Source of the DNA: a virus
Reading direction: 5' to 3' (one strand)
IMG/VR virus record: IMGVR_UViG_3300046694_000296
Location: 1 to 64,000 of that record
DNA length: 64,000 nucleotides
In this document: positions 30,427 through 38,712 of the stretch, piece after piece
Layout: each line of letters begins with the position of its first letter
Numbering within the stretch: position 1 is the stretch's first letter
Translations under genes and position numbers: made by a program
The notes under the pieces: generated by a model
Told to the model about the DNA's origin: nothing
What the model saw: the letters and a program-made list of their open reading frames with translations, nothing else
Database searches by the model: none

Positions 30427-31520
30427 ACGACGATCTCGGCGAGCTCCTCGAGCGCGTCGACATGGCTGCCTATCTCGACCGCGAGGGCATCTCCTACCGG
30501 GAGACGCACGGACGGTCGGGCCAGCAGTTGAACATTCGCGAGTGCCCGCTGTGCGGCAACAGCGATTGGAAGGTCTACGTCAATGCTGAGTCGGGCGTGG
30601 GCAACTGCTTTGCAGGCTCCCACCCGGCTGAAGAGCGCTTCTTCACGAAATACAAGTTCATCCGTGCCCACCTCGGCTCGCCGATGGGCGGTAAGGTGGT
30701 CGATCACATTCGCGTGTTCGCGCGTGAAATGGGCTGGCGGCCCGCGCGACGCGTCTCAGCCAAGGTCGAGAACGCACCGGGCGCGTGGGAGTTGCCCAAG
30801 CACGTCACGCTGCCGCACAACGGGCAGAACATGCCGTATCTGGAGAACCGCGGGATCGACTCGGAGCTCGCCGCCTATTTTCACCTCGGCTACTGCGCGA
30901 ACGGGGCGAGCTTCCGATACCTGTCTGAGCGTGGCTGGGCCTCGCAGGACTGGTCCCGTCGCATTCTGATCCCGGTCTATGACCTCGACGGCAAGATCGC
31001 GACCTTCCAGGGGCGTGACGTGACGGGCCGGGCAGAAAAGAAATACCTGTTCCCGCCGGGCATCGACGGCTCGGGCGTGCACCTGTTCAACGGGCTGAAC
31101 GTCCGCGACACGAGACGTATCGTGGTGGGTGAGGGCGCATTCGACGTGGCGGCGACCAAGATCGCGCTCGACGGCGACGCCGAGCTGCGCGACGTGGTGC
31201 CGGTGGGCACCTTCGGCAAGCACCTCTCCTCGGGCAGCGAGAACAGCCAGCTCGCAAAGTTCCAGACGTTGAAAGAGCGCGGCGTCGAAGAGGTAACGCT
31301 CATGTGGGACGGCGAGGTCCAGGCCACCGACGACGCGATTGTGGCGGGCCTGCTGCTCAAGTCAGTCGGCTTGCGCGTGCGCGTGGCGATGCTGCCGGCA
31401 GGGTGCGATCCGAACGAGGTGTCGGCCGACGTAGTGCGCCAGGCGTTCTACCAGGCGAGGCTGCTCGACCGCCGCTCGGCGCTGGAAATCATGACGCTTC
31501 GTCGCAAAATGAATGGATAA
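30423..31520 (+). CDS. DNA primase, DnaG-type with zinc finger and Toprim
   Basis: 365 residues from GTG 30423 (start shared by overlap with the previous stop). Zinc-binding residues C41, C44 (CPLCGN), C62 and H67. The Toprim core has E237 in VVGEGAFDV and D296 in LMWDGE. The short helicase-binding domain of cellular DnaG is missing. Makes RNA primers for the DnaB/DnaE replisome. Confidence 0.85.
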   Translation: MNDDLGELLERVDMAAYLDREGISYRETHGRSGQQLNIRECPLCGNSDWKVYVNAESGVGNCFAGSHPAEERFFTKYKFIRAHLGSPMGGKVVDHIRVFAREMGWRPARRVSAKVENAPGAWELPKHVTLPHNGQNMPYLENRGIDSELAAYFHLGYCANGASFRYLSERGWASQDWSRRILIPVYDLDGKIATFQGRDVTGRAEKKYLFPPGIDGSGVHLFNGLNVRDTRRIVVGEGAFDVAATKIALDGDAELRDVVPVGTFGKHLSSGSENSQLAKFQTLKERGVEEVTLMWDGEVQATDDAIVAGLLLKSVGLRVRVAMLPAGCDPNEVSADVVRQAFYQARLLDRRSALEIMTLRRKMNG

Positions 31521-31535
31521 GTTACGCGTTACTAT
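31518..31535 (+). promoter_or_regulatory. Dispersed palindrome, copy 10, with TATACT
   Basis: TAAGTTACGCGTTACTAT overlaps the primase stop; TATACT is at 31533-31538. Confidence 0.8.
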
Positions 31536-31568
31536 ACTGTTACATAACGATAAATCAGGGAGGGCGAA

Positions 31569-32045
31569 ATGCCAGGTTGTCAGATTCGCCGCAGGTTTTC
31601 GCACCACAAGCTCGGCACGAAGGCTTATCAGGTATGGGAAGTCCAGCACAACAACGCCGTGGTCGTGGTCTTCCAATACGGCTCTTTCACGATGGGTCGC
31701 GACGCGGTGACGATGGGCGGCACGATCGACGTGAACGAAGCGATGCACCCGATGAACGCCGACATGTTCGCGACGAAGAAGGTCACCGAGAAGAAGCGGC
31801 GCGGCTATGAGGAGTGGGTCGTCGAGACGTGCCCGTGCAGCGGCTACAACGACTTCCGCGAGATCCTCCAGACGGCATTCGGCAGCGGAAAGGCCAGCAC
31901 GATCGTCGCGAAACTGGATCAGTTCAACCTCGCTGTCGGGTCCAACCCCGCGCCAACGGTCGATCCCGAAAATGATGACAAGGGCAAAGCGAAAGCGCCC
32001 GCAATCGAAATCGAACAATCCTCGCCCGAATGGGGCAGCTGGTAG
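31569..32045 (+). CDS. WGR-like protein with C-terminal SPEWGSW tail
   Basis: 158 residues, RBS GGGAGG. The N-terminal 60 residues (KLGTKAYQVWEVQHNNAVVVVFQYGSFTMGR) have the strand-turn-strand and Gly-Ser-Phe-Gly pattern of WGR-type nucleic-acid-binding domains; this is tentative. The C-terminal linker is charged and ends with SSPEWGSW, a tail shared with the protein encoded at 59459-60370. It leads an operon with an unknown protein and the DNA ligase, so a role at DNA ends is plausible. Confidence 0.5.
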   Translation: MPGCQIRRRFSHHKLGTKAYQVWEVQHNNAVVVVFQYGSFTMGRDAVTMGGTIDVNEAMHPMNADMFATKKVTEKKRRGYEEWVVETCPCSGYNDFREILQTAFGSGKASTIVAKLDQFNLAVGSNPAPTVDPENDDKGKAKAPAIEIEQSSPEWGSW

Positions 32046-32056
32046 GAGAGAGAGTG

Positions 32057-32734
32057 ATGACCACCGAAACCGCCGTCGAAGCAAAACCGATTCTGCCGCC
32101 GTCCGTGTCTGCGGACGCGAAGCGCAACGCCTTCTACACGAAGTGCCCGGAGCAGCAATCGACCAAGCCCTACGCGATGTGCCAATACATCGCGGCCAAT
32201 CAGGGCGACGACTCGATCAAGACGCTCTACGGCGATTGTCTGAGCGCGATTCACCGCGGCCGCTGCGTCGCGGTCGGTATGCGCGAGGAAGAGGAGCTCA
32301 AGGGCCAGGCAATTTACTTCGTCGAGCGCGTCAAAGGCGAGGCGCTGGTCGCCGCGCAGACGACGTGGGCCGCAAGCGCGCCGAAGCGCGGGTATCAGCG
32401 CAACAAGTATTCAGAGGGCGCGAGCTTGCAGCCCGCGCCGCGCGTCGCTATCCCGCGCCCGAGCACGCCTGCGCCCGCACCGAAGAAACCCGCGTTCGAG
32501 TTCGACGGCAACATCTACGCCGCCGCGCTAAACGCCGCAGTGAAGAAGGAGCGCAACGCAACTAACGATCAGGCTACGCCTGCAAAGGTGACGCCCGCCG
32601 CTGCCGCGCCGGTCGCACCGACCCCGGCTCCCCAGCCGGAAGCCGCACCCGCACCCATCAACATGACCAGGCGCGCGGGCGAGTCGCCTCTCGAAATGGC
32701 TCGCCGCCTTCGCGCACAACAAGGGAGTAAGTAA
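32057..32734 (+). CDS. Unknown protein with long Ala/Pro linker
   Basis: 225 residues from ATG 32057 (GAGAGAG upstream). The N-terminal 90 residues contain four Cys in a small domain (YTKCPEQ, AMCQYIAA, YGDCLSA, HRGRCVAV) that may bind metal. The rest is low-complexity Ala/Pro with a basic end, typical of phage proteins that tether to partners. Coupled to the ligase gene; palindrome copy 11 overlaps its end. Confidence 0.5.
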   Translation: MTTETAVEAKPILPPSVSADAKRNAFYTKCPEQQSTKPYAMCQYIAANQGDDSIKTLYGDCLSAIHRGRCVAVGMREEEELKGQAIYFVERVKGEALVAAQTTWAASAPKRGYQRNKYSEGASLQPAPRVAIPRPSTPAPAPKKPAFEFDGNIYAAALNAAVKKERNATNDQATPAKVTPAAAAPVAPTPAPQPEAAPAPINMTRRAGESPLEMARRLRAQQGSK

Positions 32735-32745
32735 CACATGACTTC
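32728..32745 (+). promoter_or_regulatory. Dispersed palindrome, copy 11, over the ligase start codon
   Basis: TAAGTAACACATGACTTC includes the ATG of the ligase (32738-32740) and the stop of the previous gene (TAA 32732-32734). Bound protein would block elongation or initiation of the ligase gene. Confidence 0.6.
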
Positions 32746-34168
32746 GATGACATCCTGCCAGGCATTCAAGGCGATCGAGAAAATCGCCGCGACGTCCCGC
32801 AAGAAAGACAAGGAGGCGATGGTCAAGCAGTTCCTCGCCTTCGACACGTTCAAGCGCGCGATCATCGCCGCGCTCGACCCGCTCGTGACCTACGGCATGC
32901 AGCAGGTGCCGGATCGCATCGACGGCGCAGCACCGGGCGCCAACACGTTCGAGAACGCGCCGATCTGGGAGACGCTCGACAAGCTGGCAAAGCGCACGCT
33001 CACCGGCAACGAAGCGCGCGACGAGGTGCAGCGCCTGATGACCTTCCTCACGCCCGAGTCGGCCGAGCTCTTCAAGCGCATCATCCGCAAGGACTTGCGT
33101 GCGGGCTTTTCCGAATCGACCGTCAATAAGGCATGGAAGGGCCTCATCCGCGAGTTCCCCTACATGCGCTGCGCGCTGCTCAAGGATGCGAAGCTCGACA
33201 CCTGGACGTGGGCCGAGGGCGTCATCTCGCAGGAGAAGGCCGACGGCATGTTCATGAATATCGACCACGAGGAGGGCGGTGTGGTCCGCATGACTAGCCG
33301 GCAGGGCACGCCATTCGATGTCGATGCGTTCGGCGAGTTTGCGGATCGCGTGCGTGCGCTGCTCACGCCGGGCACGCAGACGCATGGCGAGATGGTCGTG
33401 TTCGTCAATGGCAAGCTCGCTGCGCGTGAAATCGGCAACGGCATTCTGAACCGCGTAGCCGCGGGCGGCGCGTTCGGCCCGGACGAATCCCCGCTGTTCT
33501 ACGCATGGGATCAAATCCCGCTGGCTGCGGTCGCGCCGAAGGGCAAATACGAAGTCGGTTATCGCGATCGGCTGGTCGCGATGGCGGCGGGCCTGAAGAA
33601 AGGTGTGCCCACGCTCCAGCTCGGTCAGGCGATGATGATTCAGGTGATCCCGACGAAGCTGGTCAAATCGCTGGAAGAGGCGATGGTTCACTACCGCGAG
33701 CTGCTGGCGAAGGGCAAGGAAGGCACCATCATCAAGAACGGGGCCGCGATCTGGCGCGACGGCACGAGCAAGGAGCAGATCAAGCTCAAGCTCGAAGTGG
33801 ACGTCGATCTGGTCATCACGGGCATCGCACCGGGACGCGTGGGGACGAAAAACGAAGGCCGCGCCGGCGCGTTCAACTGCTCGAGCTCGGACGGCCAGCT
33901 GCGCGTCGATGTGACGGTCAAGAACGAGGATCTCCGGACCGCGGTTGACGCGAACGGCGATGACTTCATCGGTCGCATCATCGCAGTGCGGGCGAACGCG
34001 GTGATGAAGCCGAGCGAGAGCAGCGAGTTTCATTCGCTCTTCCTGCCGCGCATGGTCGAGGCGAGCTACCGGACGGACAAGAGCGAAGCCGACAGCCTCG
34101 AGTCGATCCTCGCACAGTTCGACGCCGCGGTCGGCGCGTCGCCGGCGAAGGTTGCGGAGGCCGCCTGA
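32738..34168 (+). CDS. ATP-dependent DNA ligase
   Basis: 476 residues. Nucleotidyl-transferase motif I is EKADGM with K167 as the lysine that takes AMP. Later motifs are visible as EGTIIKNGAAIWRDG and KLKLEVDVDLVITG (motifs IV and V). An N-terminal helical domain of about 130 residues precedes it, and there is a C-terminal OB-like domain. Seals nicks in lagging-strand and recombination products; phage ligases of this size are common in T4-like DNA replication sets. Confidence 0.85.
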   Translation: MTSMTSCQAFKAIEKIAATSRKKDKEAMVKQFLAFDTFKRAIIAALDPLVTYGMQQVPDRIDGAAPGANTFENAPIWETLDKLAKRTLTGNEARDEVQRLMTFLTPESAELFKRIIRKDLRAGFSESTVNKAWKGLIREFPYMRCALLKDAKLDTWTWAEGVISQEKADGMFMNIDHEEGGVVRMTSRQGTPFDVDAFGEFADRVRALLTPGTQTHGEMVVFVNGKLAAREIGNGILNRVAAGGAFGPDESPLFYAWDQIPLAAVAPKGKYEVGYRDRLVAMAAGLKKGVPTLQLGQAMMIQVIPTKLVKSLEEAMVHYRELLAKGKEGTIIKNGAAIWRDGTSKEQIKLKLEVDVDLVITGIAPGRVGTKNEGRAGAFNCSSSDGQLRVDVTVKNEDLRTAVDANGDDFIGRIIAVRANAVMKPSESSEFHSLFLPRMVEASYRTDKSEADSLESILAQFDAAVGASPAKVAEAA

Positions 34169-34169
34169 G

Positions 34170-34385
34170 ATGGAACAGCTGACTCTCCCTGCGATCCTCG
34201 CAGCGTCGCCGGCGCCCTGGACCTCGCAGGTGAACTTCGACGGCATCGGCGGCTGCCGCATGATTGATGCGAAGGGTGCCGAAGTGCCGCTGCTGTCTAT
34301 AATCGCGTTCGCGGGCATTCTCACCGCGACCATCGCCATGCAGAAGGCTTCACAACAGCCCGCGCAGGCACAACAGCCCGCATAA
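34170..34385 (+). CDS. Small membrane protein, unknown
   Basis: 71 residues from ATG 34170, one base after the ligase stop. One hydrophobic segment (PLLSIIAFAGILTATIAM, about residues 44-61) and a polar Gln/Ala tail with repeats of QQPAQA. No function recognised. Confidence 0.45.
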   Translation: MEQLTLPAILAASPAPWTSQVNFDGIGGCRMIDAKGAEVPLLSIIAFAGILTATIAMQKASQQPAQAQQPA

Positions 34386-34405
34386 CACAGCGCGTTGCAC
34401 CACAG

Positions 34406-34430
34406 AAAGCCCGGCCAAGAGCCGGGCTTT
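34406..34430 (+). terminator. Terminator after ligase operon
   Basis: AAAGCCCGGC (34406-34415) and GCCGGGCTTT (34421-34430) form a 10-bp stem with a CAAGA loop and a short U end. Confidence 0.75.
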
Positions 34431-34461
34431 CGCCGTTGCGGAACGTCGAAGCGGGGCCGTA

Positions 34462-34494
34462 TCATGTGCGCAATTCAGGAGAAAGGGCACATGA
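34462..34494 (+). other. Inverted repeat covering the start codon
   Basis: TCATGTGC (34462-34469) pairs with GCACATGA (34487-34494), which contains the ATG of the next gene; the loop carries the ribosome site AGGAGA. TATCAT at 34460-34465 resembles a -10 box overlapping the left arm. Confidence 0.5.
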
Positions 34495-34889
34495 CCTACA
34501 AGACCTTCACGCTCGGCGACCTACGCACGCTGCTCGCGCCGCTACCGACCACCCGCAAGCAAGCAGTTCTCTACACGCTCGACACGCGCGGCACGCTCGA
34601 CTACACGACCGTCCTCGGCTGGAAGGAGGCGCTGCGCACGCCCGCGAGCGAGTTCGCGAAGGACATCATTCGCGCACAGCCGCGCCACCTGCGCCTGGAC
34701 TACGTGTTCTGGGAGTATCACGAGACGGGCCAGGCCGCGCCGCTTTTCGGGCTCGAGGATAGCCTGCGGGAAGTGACGATGGGACGGAGCTTTGGCGAGC
34801 TGCAGGAGCTCTACGACCGAATGATCTGGATCGACAGCAGGGTGGAAGCGGAGCACTTCGTGCACACGCTGCTCAAGGAGCTGAATTAG
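34491..34889 (+). CDS. Unknown phage protein
   Basis: 132 residues from ATG 34491. Helical and acidic (SFGELQELYDRMIWIDSRVEAEHFVHTLLKELN) with no known motif. It is isolated after a terminator, with its own leader hairpin, and its end converges on the toxin gene of the opposite strand with a 4-base overlap. Probably regulated on its own; function unknown. Confidence 0.55.
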   Translation: MTYKTFTLGDLRTLLAPLPTTRKQAVLYTLDTRGTLDYTTVLGWKEALRTPASEFAKDIIRAQPRHLRLDYVFWEYHETGQAAPLFGLEDSLREVTMGRSFGELQELYDRMIWIDSRVEAEHFVHTLLKELN

Positions 34890-35158
34890 AGATTGCGCCG
34901 GCGTGCGTGCAGGACGTTCAAGATGTCGATCCGCTTTAGCATGATGCGGTAGACGACGATGTAGTTCGGCAGAACGACCATCTCTCGCGTGTTCGGCCTG
35001 CGGCCCTCGCGATAGACATAGGGGTGATCGGGAAGTGTGGCGGCCGCAGCAAGGATCGTCTCTTGCACGAAATCTGCGGCGTCGATGCTGTCTTTGCTTA
35101 TGTGTTCGTGGATTTCGTCGAGTCGGCGTTCAGCACGCGGGGTCCAGTTAACCACCAC
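34886..35158 (-). CDS. ParE/RelE-family toxin
   Basis: 90 residues from GTG at 35158 (upstream GGAGA supports this start). Fold markers are WTPRAERRLDEIHEHI, the strand TREMVVLPNYIVVYRIM and the C-terminal DILNVLHARR, the normal ParE/RelE pattern. The gene overlaps the antitoxin stop by 11 bases. ParE proteins poison gyrase and RelE proteins cut mRNA; sequence alone does not decide, though the length and LHARR ending are ParE-like. Likely role is plasmid addiction in the prophage state. Confidence 0.85.
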   Translation of the reverse strand: MVVNWTPRAERRLDEIHEHISKDSIDAADFVQETILAAAATLPDHPYVYREGRRPNTREMVVLPNYIVVYRIMLKRIDILNVLHARRRNL

Positions 35159-35345
35159 GCGCTTTTCTCCGCTCTGCGGCACGCGCGCGCAGGTTCGCGA
35201 CAACCTGATCGTGCGGGATCAACTCGCCGCGATCAGCTTCAGCCAGGCCCGCTTCGACCTCTTCACGGAACCACTTGTCGTAGGCTTCAGCCTCTTCCTT
35301 CGTGTCATGCCCGCTGACGGCGGGTTCGGTCCAGATATTTCCCAT
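35148..35345 (-). CDS. Antitoxin partner
   Basis: 65 residues, start ATG at 35345. Pattern DKWFREEVEAGLAEADRGELIPHDQVVANLRARAAERR is common to the antitoxins that pair with ParE-type toxins, with acidic middle and basic tail. It is upstream of the toxin as expected. A promoter fits on the - strand: GTGACG (35393-35398) and TATCAT (35370-35375) with 17-base spacing. Confidence 0.8.
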   Translation of the reverse strand: MGNIWTEPAVSGHDTKEEAEAYDKWFREEVEAGLAEADRGELIPHDQVVANLRARAAERRKARGG

Positions 35346-35566
35346 GAGTCACCTCATTCAGATGCCTTCATGATAGCGCGTGCAGCTTGGCACGTCACCG
35401 CGTCGTCTGCGGCGTGAACCCCTACCTGGTCGTGTTTGTTGATCATCGTTCTTCCTATGTCGTATTGATCAGGAGAAACGTGCTCGCGCTTGACGAAGCC
35501 ACGATAGAATAAAGCGCACCCACCGTCGCGGCCACGTGAGCCGTATGTTCAGCAAAGGCAGATGAC

Positions 35567-36115
35567 ATGAGCGTTGAGGAAGCAAAAAAGAGAGCGCTGG
35601 CAATCGTTCGGGAAAAGGGGCTGGACGTCGCCCTGATAACCGCGTTCCTTGAGACGCGGCATTACGCATCGTGGAGCAAACGGGACGATTTCGCCAAATA
35701 CAATATTGGCCTGTCGAACATATCTGGCGGACCGATGCCCGTGACGGTCGGATTCGCGAGCGGGAACGGCAACTCTGTGACAGCACAGCTGGACGGCATC
35801 GTGTTCACGCTGCGGGGCGTGTGGTATCTGCCTATGTCGTTTGATAGCAGTATCGCGACCGACATCTATGAAGGCGTCGAACTGTTGCTCGGTAACGATG
35901 TCGTGCTTGCTGGGGTGTATCAGGCGCGTGACCACGACGCGTGCATCCCGGCTCAATTTTCGCTGGTCAGCGTTGAGGGTTACCACTCAAGTCCGACGGC
36001 GGAACAGCTGCTCACGAAAATTTCAGATTTGATCAAGGCACACAAAGCGAAGCAAGCGGCCGAGCGCCAGGCCGCGGAAACGGAAAAGTATCGTGGCAAG
36101 TTCTCCTTTGACTAG
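35567..36115 (+). CDS. Unknown protein
   Basis: 182 residues from ATG 35567. A soluble alpha/beta protein with a beta-rich middle (GPMPVTVGFASGNGNSVTAQLDGIVFTLRGVWYLP) and a Lys/Ala/Glu helix at the end (KAHKAKQAAERQAAETEKY). GC content is lower than the phage average, suggesting recent gain. Single gene in + orientation within the mostly - strand plasmid block. Confidence 0.5.
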   Translation: MSVEEAKKRALAIVREKGLDVALITAFLETRHYASWSKRDDFAKYNIGLSNISGGPMPVTVGFASGNGNSVTAQLDGIVFTLRGVWYLPMSFDSSIATDIYEGVELLLGNDVVLAGVYQARDHDACIPAQFSLVSVEGYHSSPTAEQLLTKISDLIKAHKAKQAAERQAAETEKYRGKFSFD

Positions 36116-36241
36116 GAGTTCCTCTGCGGTTTTCTTTTCACGCCTGCACAGGCTAGTTGACATAATACAAATTATCACCGTTTTGGGGCCAGATCATTTT
36201 TTGTCGTCCATGAGCTGGACAAGGCCGGGGAAGCATTAGCG

Positions 36242-36904
36242 TTATTTTTGCTTGTCCGGTTTCAGTTTTATGCCTTGCAGTATGCACATAGCCTCCCTAA
36301 GGTCGTCACCTTCTCGTTTCGGCCGCGCTGCTCGCGCTGCTCGCGCTTCTGGGGTGCACACATCCGCCGAGGTCAGCTTTGTCGCTGAGGCGGGAGCGGG
36401 TGCGCTTGCTGGTGCGATTGGGGGTGCGCTTGCAGTTGCGGGTGCGGTTGCAGTTGTGGGTGCGGGTGCGGGTGCGGGTGGAGAACCTACAGCCTTGGGT
36501 GGTGGACCGGGAGACGGCTCAGCCGGCAGCAACCTATCTAACATCGCCATATACAACTCGGCCTTCTTATCCTTGTCGATGTTGTCTCTCGACATCATCT
36601 GGCAAAAGAGATAGAGCAGTCGATACTTTACATTCGCCTGCTCCGATGTCGGCACGTCGGCGAGATTTTGCGTCACCTGACTCATGTTCCTCTCAACGTT
36701 CCCGCCGATGTCTACAATCTTGTATAACGTTTTTGCTCCGGCGCGAGCCTTTTCCTCGGACCTCTGTGTGAGTTGGATGCGCGGGTCGAGTGGAGAGCAA
36801 TCGTAGACGGGATCGTCGGCCAGCGCTTCGGTAGGACAAGCGACGGCGAAAACCGAAAACGCCGCAGCCGCGATGGAACGTTCCGTGTTCTTCAAATGAC
36901 GCAT
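36242..36904 (-). CDS. Secreted protein with Pro/Ala-rich linker (possible conversion gene)
   Basis: 220 residues from ATG at 36904. N-terminal signal sequence (KNTERSIAAAAFSVFAVAC, then PTEALADD) with an A-L-A cleavage site; AVAC could alternatively act as a weak lipobox. The mature domain (about residues 30-130) has four to five cysteines in total, then a long Pro/Ala/Thr spacer, then a Cys-containing C-terminal motif (DVCTPEARAARAARP and DDLREAMCIL). The opposite orientation to the virion genes and the export signal suggest expression from the prophage that modifies the cell envelope. No family is known to me. Confidence 0.55.
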   Translation of the reverse strand: MRHLKNTERSIAAAAFSVFAVACPTEALADDPVYDCSPLDPRIQLTQRSEEKARAGAKTLYKIVDIGGNVERNMSQVTQNLADVPTSEQANVKYRLLYLFCQMMSRDNIDKDKKAELYMAMLDRLLPAEPSPGPPPKAVGSPPAPAPAPTTATAPATASAPPIAPASAPAPASATKLTSADVCTPEARAARAARPKREGDDLREAMCILQGIKLKPDKQK

Positions 36905-36951
36905 GATGTTTGCCCCTGCTAACTGGCATTGCCTGTCGGCAAAAAAAGACT

Positions 36952-37248
36952 TTACGCCACCCGGCACCACCATGATTGAGCGTAGGCAGTTCCGTCCACA
37001 AACTCAATGCCAGTCAGCACAAACCCGAGCGGACCCATCCATGACAGCGCTGCGTCGTGCAGCGGCGGGAGCGGCTGCGGATCAGCTGCGCCGCCGGTCT
37101 GAAAGCGCGCGATGTTGGTGTAGCGGTTCAGCGCCGAGGACTTTTCCTGGCCGACCACCATGTCGCCCCGAACACCGGGCGCTCGCTGGACGTCGGCGTG
37201 ATCTTGCGCCTTGCCGCGCACGCGCATGGGTGTAGCTTGAATCAGCAT
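36952..37248 (-). CDS. Unknown small protein
   Basis: 98 residues, start ATG at 37248. A plausible single domain (GDMVVGQEKSSALNRYTNIARF, ALSWMGPLGFVLTGIEFVDG, QSWWCRVA). It reads like small accessory proteins of proteobacterial plasmids. No motif of known function. An overlapping alternative frame (37082-37315) is less protein-like. Confidence 0.5.
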   Translation of the reverse strand: MLIQATPMRVRGKAQDHADVQRAPGVRGDMVVGQEKSSALNRYTNIARFQTGGAADPQPLPPLHDAALSWMGPLGFVLTGIEFVDGTAYAQSWWCRVA

Positions 37249-37250
37249 AA

Positions 37251-37670
37251 TTACCAGATGCGTTGAATTGCTGTGACCAGCGTGGCCGCCGCGAAAATAA
37301 ACGCGTAAAAAGCAATCATGGCTTTGACGATGCCAAGTAAGTGCCGGGTCGCGCGGCCCGTTCGTCGTGCCAAAATTTCGACGCCAGGGTCGACGGCCTT
37401 CTCCTCGGTTGTCTTCTGCTCAATTTTTGCGAGAGTTCCGTCAATGAGAGTCTGCTGCGGCTCGCTGACCTCCCGTCTTAACTCTTTCAGCTCGGCTACC
37501 AACTCGTTCATGTCCTTCTGAATTCTCGCTGCTTTCTCGTCTCGGAGCTTCTCAATCTCCAGCAGCCCTTTTTTGATCGTTATTGCACTAGAGAGGATTG
37601 TCGCAATTCCGACCAATGGGACGACGATTGCCGCTAGCACTTTAAGGACGTCGATCAAGCTATCGGGCAT
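37251..37670 (-). CDS. Two-segment membrane protein with coiled coil
   Basis: 139 residues, three bases upstream of the next gene on this strand. Membrane segments at both ends (about 7-28 and 113-135); between them a Lys/Glu coiled coil (KKGLLEIEKLRDEKAARIQKD). This topology, with both ends in the membrane, is seen in small phage superinfection or membrane-stress proteins, but nothing here proves that role. Confidence 0.55.
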   Translation of the reverse strand: MPDSLIDVLKVLAAIVVPLVGIATILSSAITIKKGLLEIEKLRDEKAARIQKDMNELVAELKELRREVSEPQQTLIDGTLAKIEQKTTEEKAVDPGVEILARRTGRATRHLLGIVKAMIAFYAFIFAAATLVTAIQRIW

Positions 37671-37679
37671 GGTAACAAC

Positions 37680-37895
37680 TCAAAAATTCGATTCCAGCCA
37701 TGCCCTCGCCCACGCGATCCCGCGCTCGAAGGCCGCGGCCTCGGTGTCGAAGTAGCCGATGTCGGTGAAGTGGAAAATGTGCCCCATGTCGTCCTCGCCC
37801 AACGAGCCTCGCTCGACCTCGACCCACGCGTGCCAGTGATGGCCCTTCTTTTGGGGAACCGAGTGGATCGTCCACTCGTGATGCTCGACCTTCAT
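37680..37895 (-). CDS. Small unknown protein
   Basis: 71 residues, start ATG at 37895. His/Trp-rich beginning (HHEWTIHSVPQKKGHHWHAWVEVERG) and a helical end (EAAAFERGIAWARAWLESNF) give a compact beta-beta-alpha shape. Similar orphan proteins are common on proteobacterial plasmids and phages; function unknown. Confidence 0.55.
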   Translation of the reverse strand: MKVEHHEWTIHSVPQKKGHHWHAWVEVERGSLGEDDMGHIFHFTDIGYFDTEAAAFERGIAWARAWLESNF

Positions 37896-37927
37896 TGAAA
37901 ACTCTCCACAGGCTTACCCACCGTTTC

Positions 37928-37936
37928 TGTGGATAA
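37928..37936 (+). promoter_or_regulatory. DnaA box (perfect)
   Basis: TGTGGATAA equals the reverse complement of TTATCCACA. It lies just downstream of the initiator gene end. Confidence 0.65.
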
Positions 37937-37968
37937 GTCGATACGTTCGGGCCTGACAGTTAGTTGCA

Positions 37969-38712
37969 TCAAAGCGGCAGCGTGCCTTGGGGATTGCGCC
38001 GGAATTCGAACCGAATGTCCGTCACCTTGCGCCCCTCCTTAATCGGCGACCACGTAATGTCCCATCCGTCTTTCTCCTGCAACTCCTTCACGGCGACCTC
38101 GATGATCTGCTTGCGAGCGTCCTTGAAGTTCTGCAGATGGCTCGGCTTCGCGTCCATCGCGTGCAGGAAGTCCTTGATGGGCATCTGACGCCAGCCGGTG
38201 TCTTTGAACTGCATGAGGAGCTCGAGCAGCCGCCACGAGTAGATCGAGCGAAGCTCCGACGCCTGGCGCAAGAGATAGGTCGTGTGGTTGCCTCGCAGCA
38301 CCATCAGATACGGCGTCGCTTCCGGCGAGAAGCGCAGCTCCACCCACCCTGCCCTGTCCACGTAAGTCGCCCCGCTCACCCACCGATCCTTGTGGGCCGC
38401 GATCGCACCGCGCTGCACCGGCTCGGTCCAGGTGATCCATCGCTCCGCGAGCCCCTCGACGCCGGACTTCAGTTGCTCGTAGGCGGTCGTGGGATCGAGA
38501 TTGAATGTCTCGGCGTATTCCTTCGCTGTCAGTCGCACCTTGTAGCGGTTGTGACTGTCAAGGCGCACACTGTCGATCTTCGCGGCGCACGACTTGACGA
38601 TGCGCTGCTCGGCAAGCGTCTTGAGCCCATGCGAGGCGACCAGGAGGTCGTTGTGCATGGAGACGTGTCGATCAACGAGACTCAGCCCAGGAGTGGCGTG
38701 CTTGAGCTTCAT
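37969..38712 (-). CDS. Plasmid replication initiator, Rep_3-type
   Basis: 247 residues. Two winged-helix units: the first around residues 1-110 (HNDLLVASHGLKTLAEQRIVKS, TAKEYAETFNLDPTTAYEQLKSGVEGLAERWI), the second around 145-240 (SIYSWRLLELLMQFKDTGWRQMPIKDFLHAM, then KDARKQIIEVAVKELQ). This is the pattern of iteron-binding initiators (RepA/RepB/RepE type). Its ATG abuts the iteron array, so Rep can bind near its own promoter. It should drive theta replication of the circular prophage form. Confidence 0.85.
   Translation of the reverse strand: MKLKHATPGLSLVDRHVSMHNDLLVASHGLKTLAEQRIVKSCAAKIDSVRLDSHNRYKVRLTAKEYAETFNLDPTTAYEQLKSGVEGLAERWITWTEPVQRGAIAAHKDRWVSGATYVDRAGWVELRFSPEATPYLMVLRGNHTTYLLRQASELRSIYSWRLLELLMQFKDTGWRQMPIKDFLHAMDAKPSHLQNFKDARKQIIEVAVKELQEKDGWDITWSPIKEGRKVTDIRFEFRRNPQGTLPL

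Noticed and set aside
36157-36185. TTGACA in the convergent gap
   Set aside because: It points into the end of a - strand gene and lacks a matching -10 box.
37082-37315. Alternative 77-residue - strand frame
   Set aside because: Overlaps the more protein-like frame at 36952-37248 and is Arg/Ser-rich without structure.
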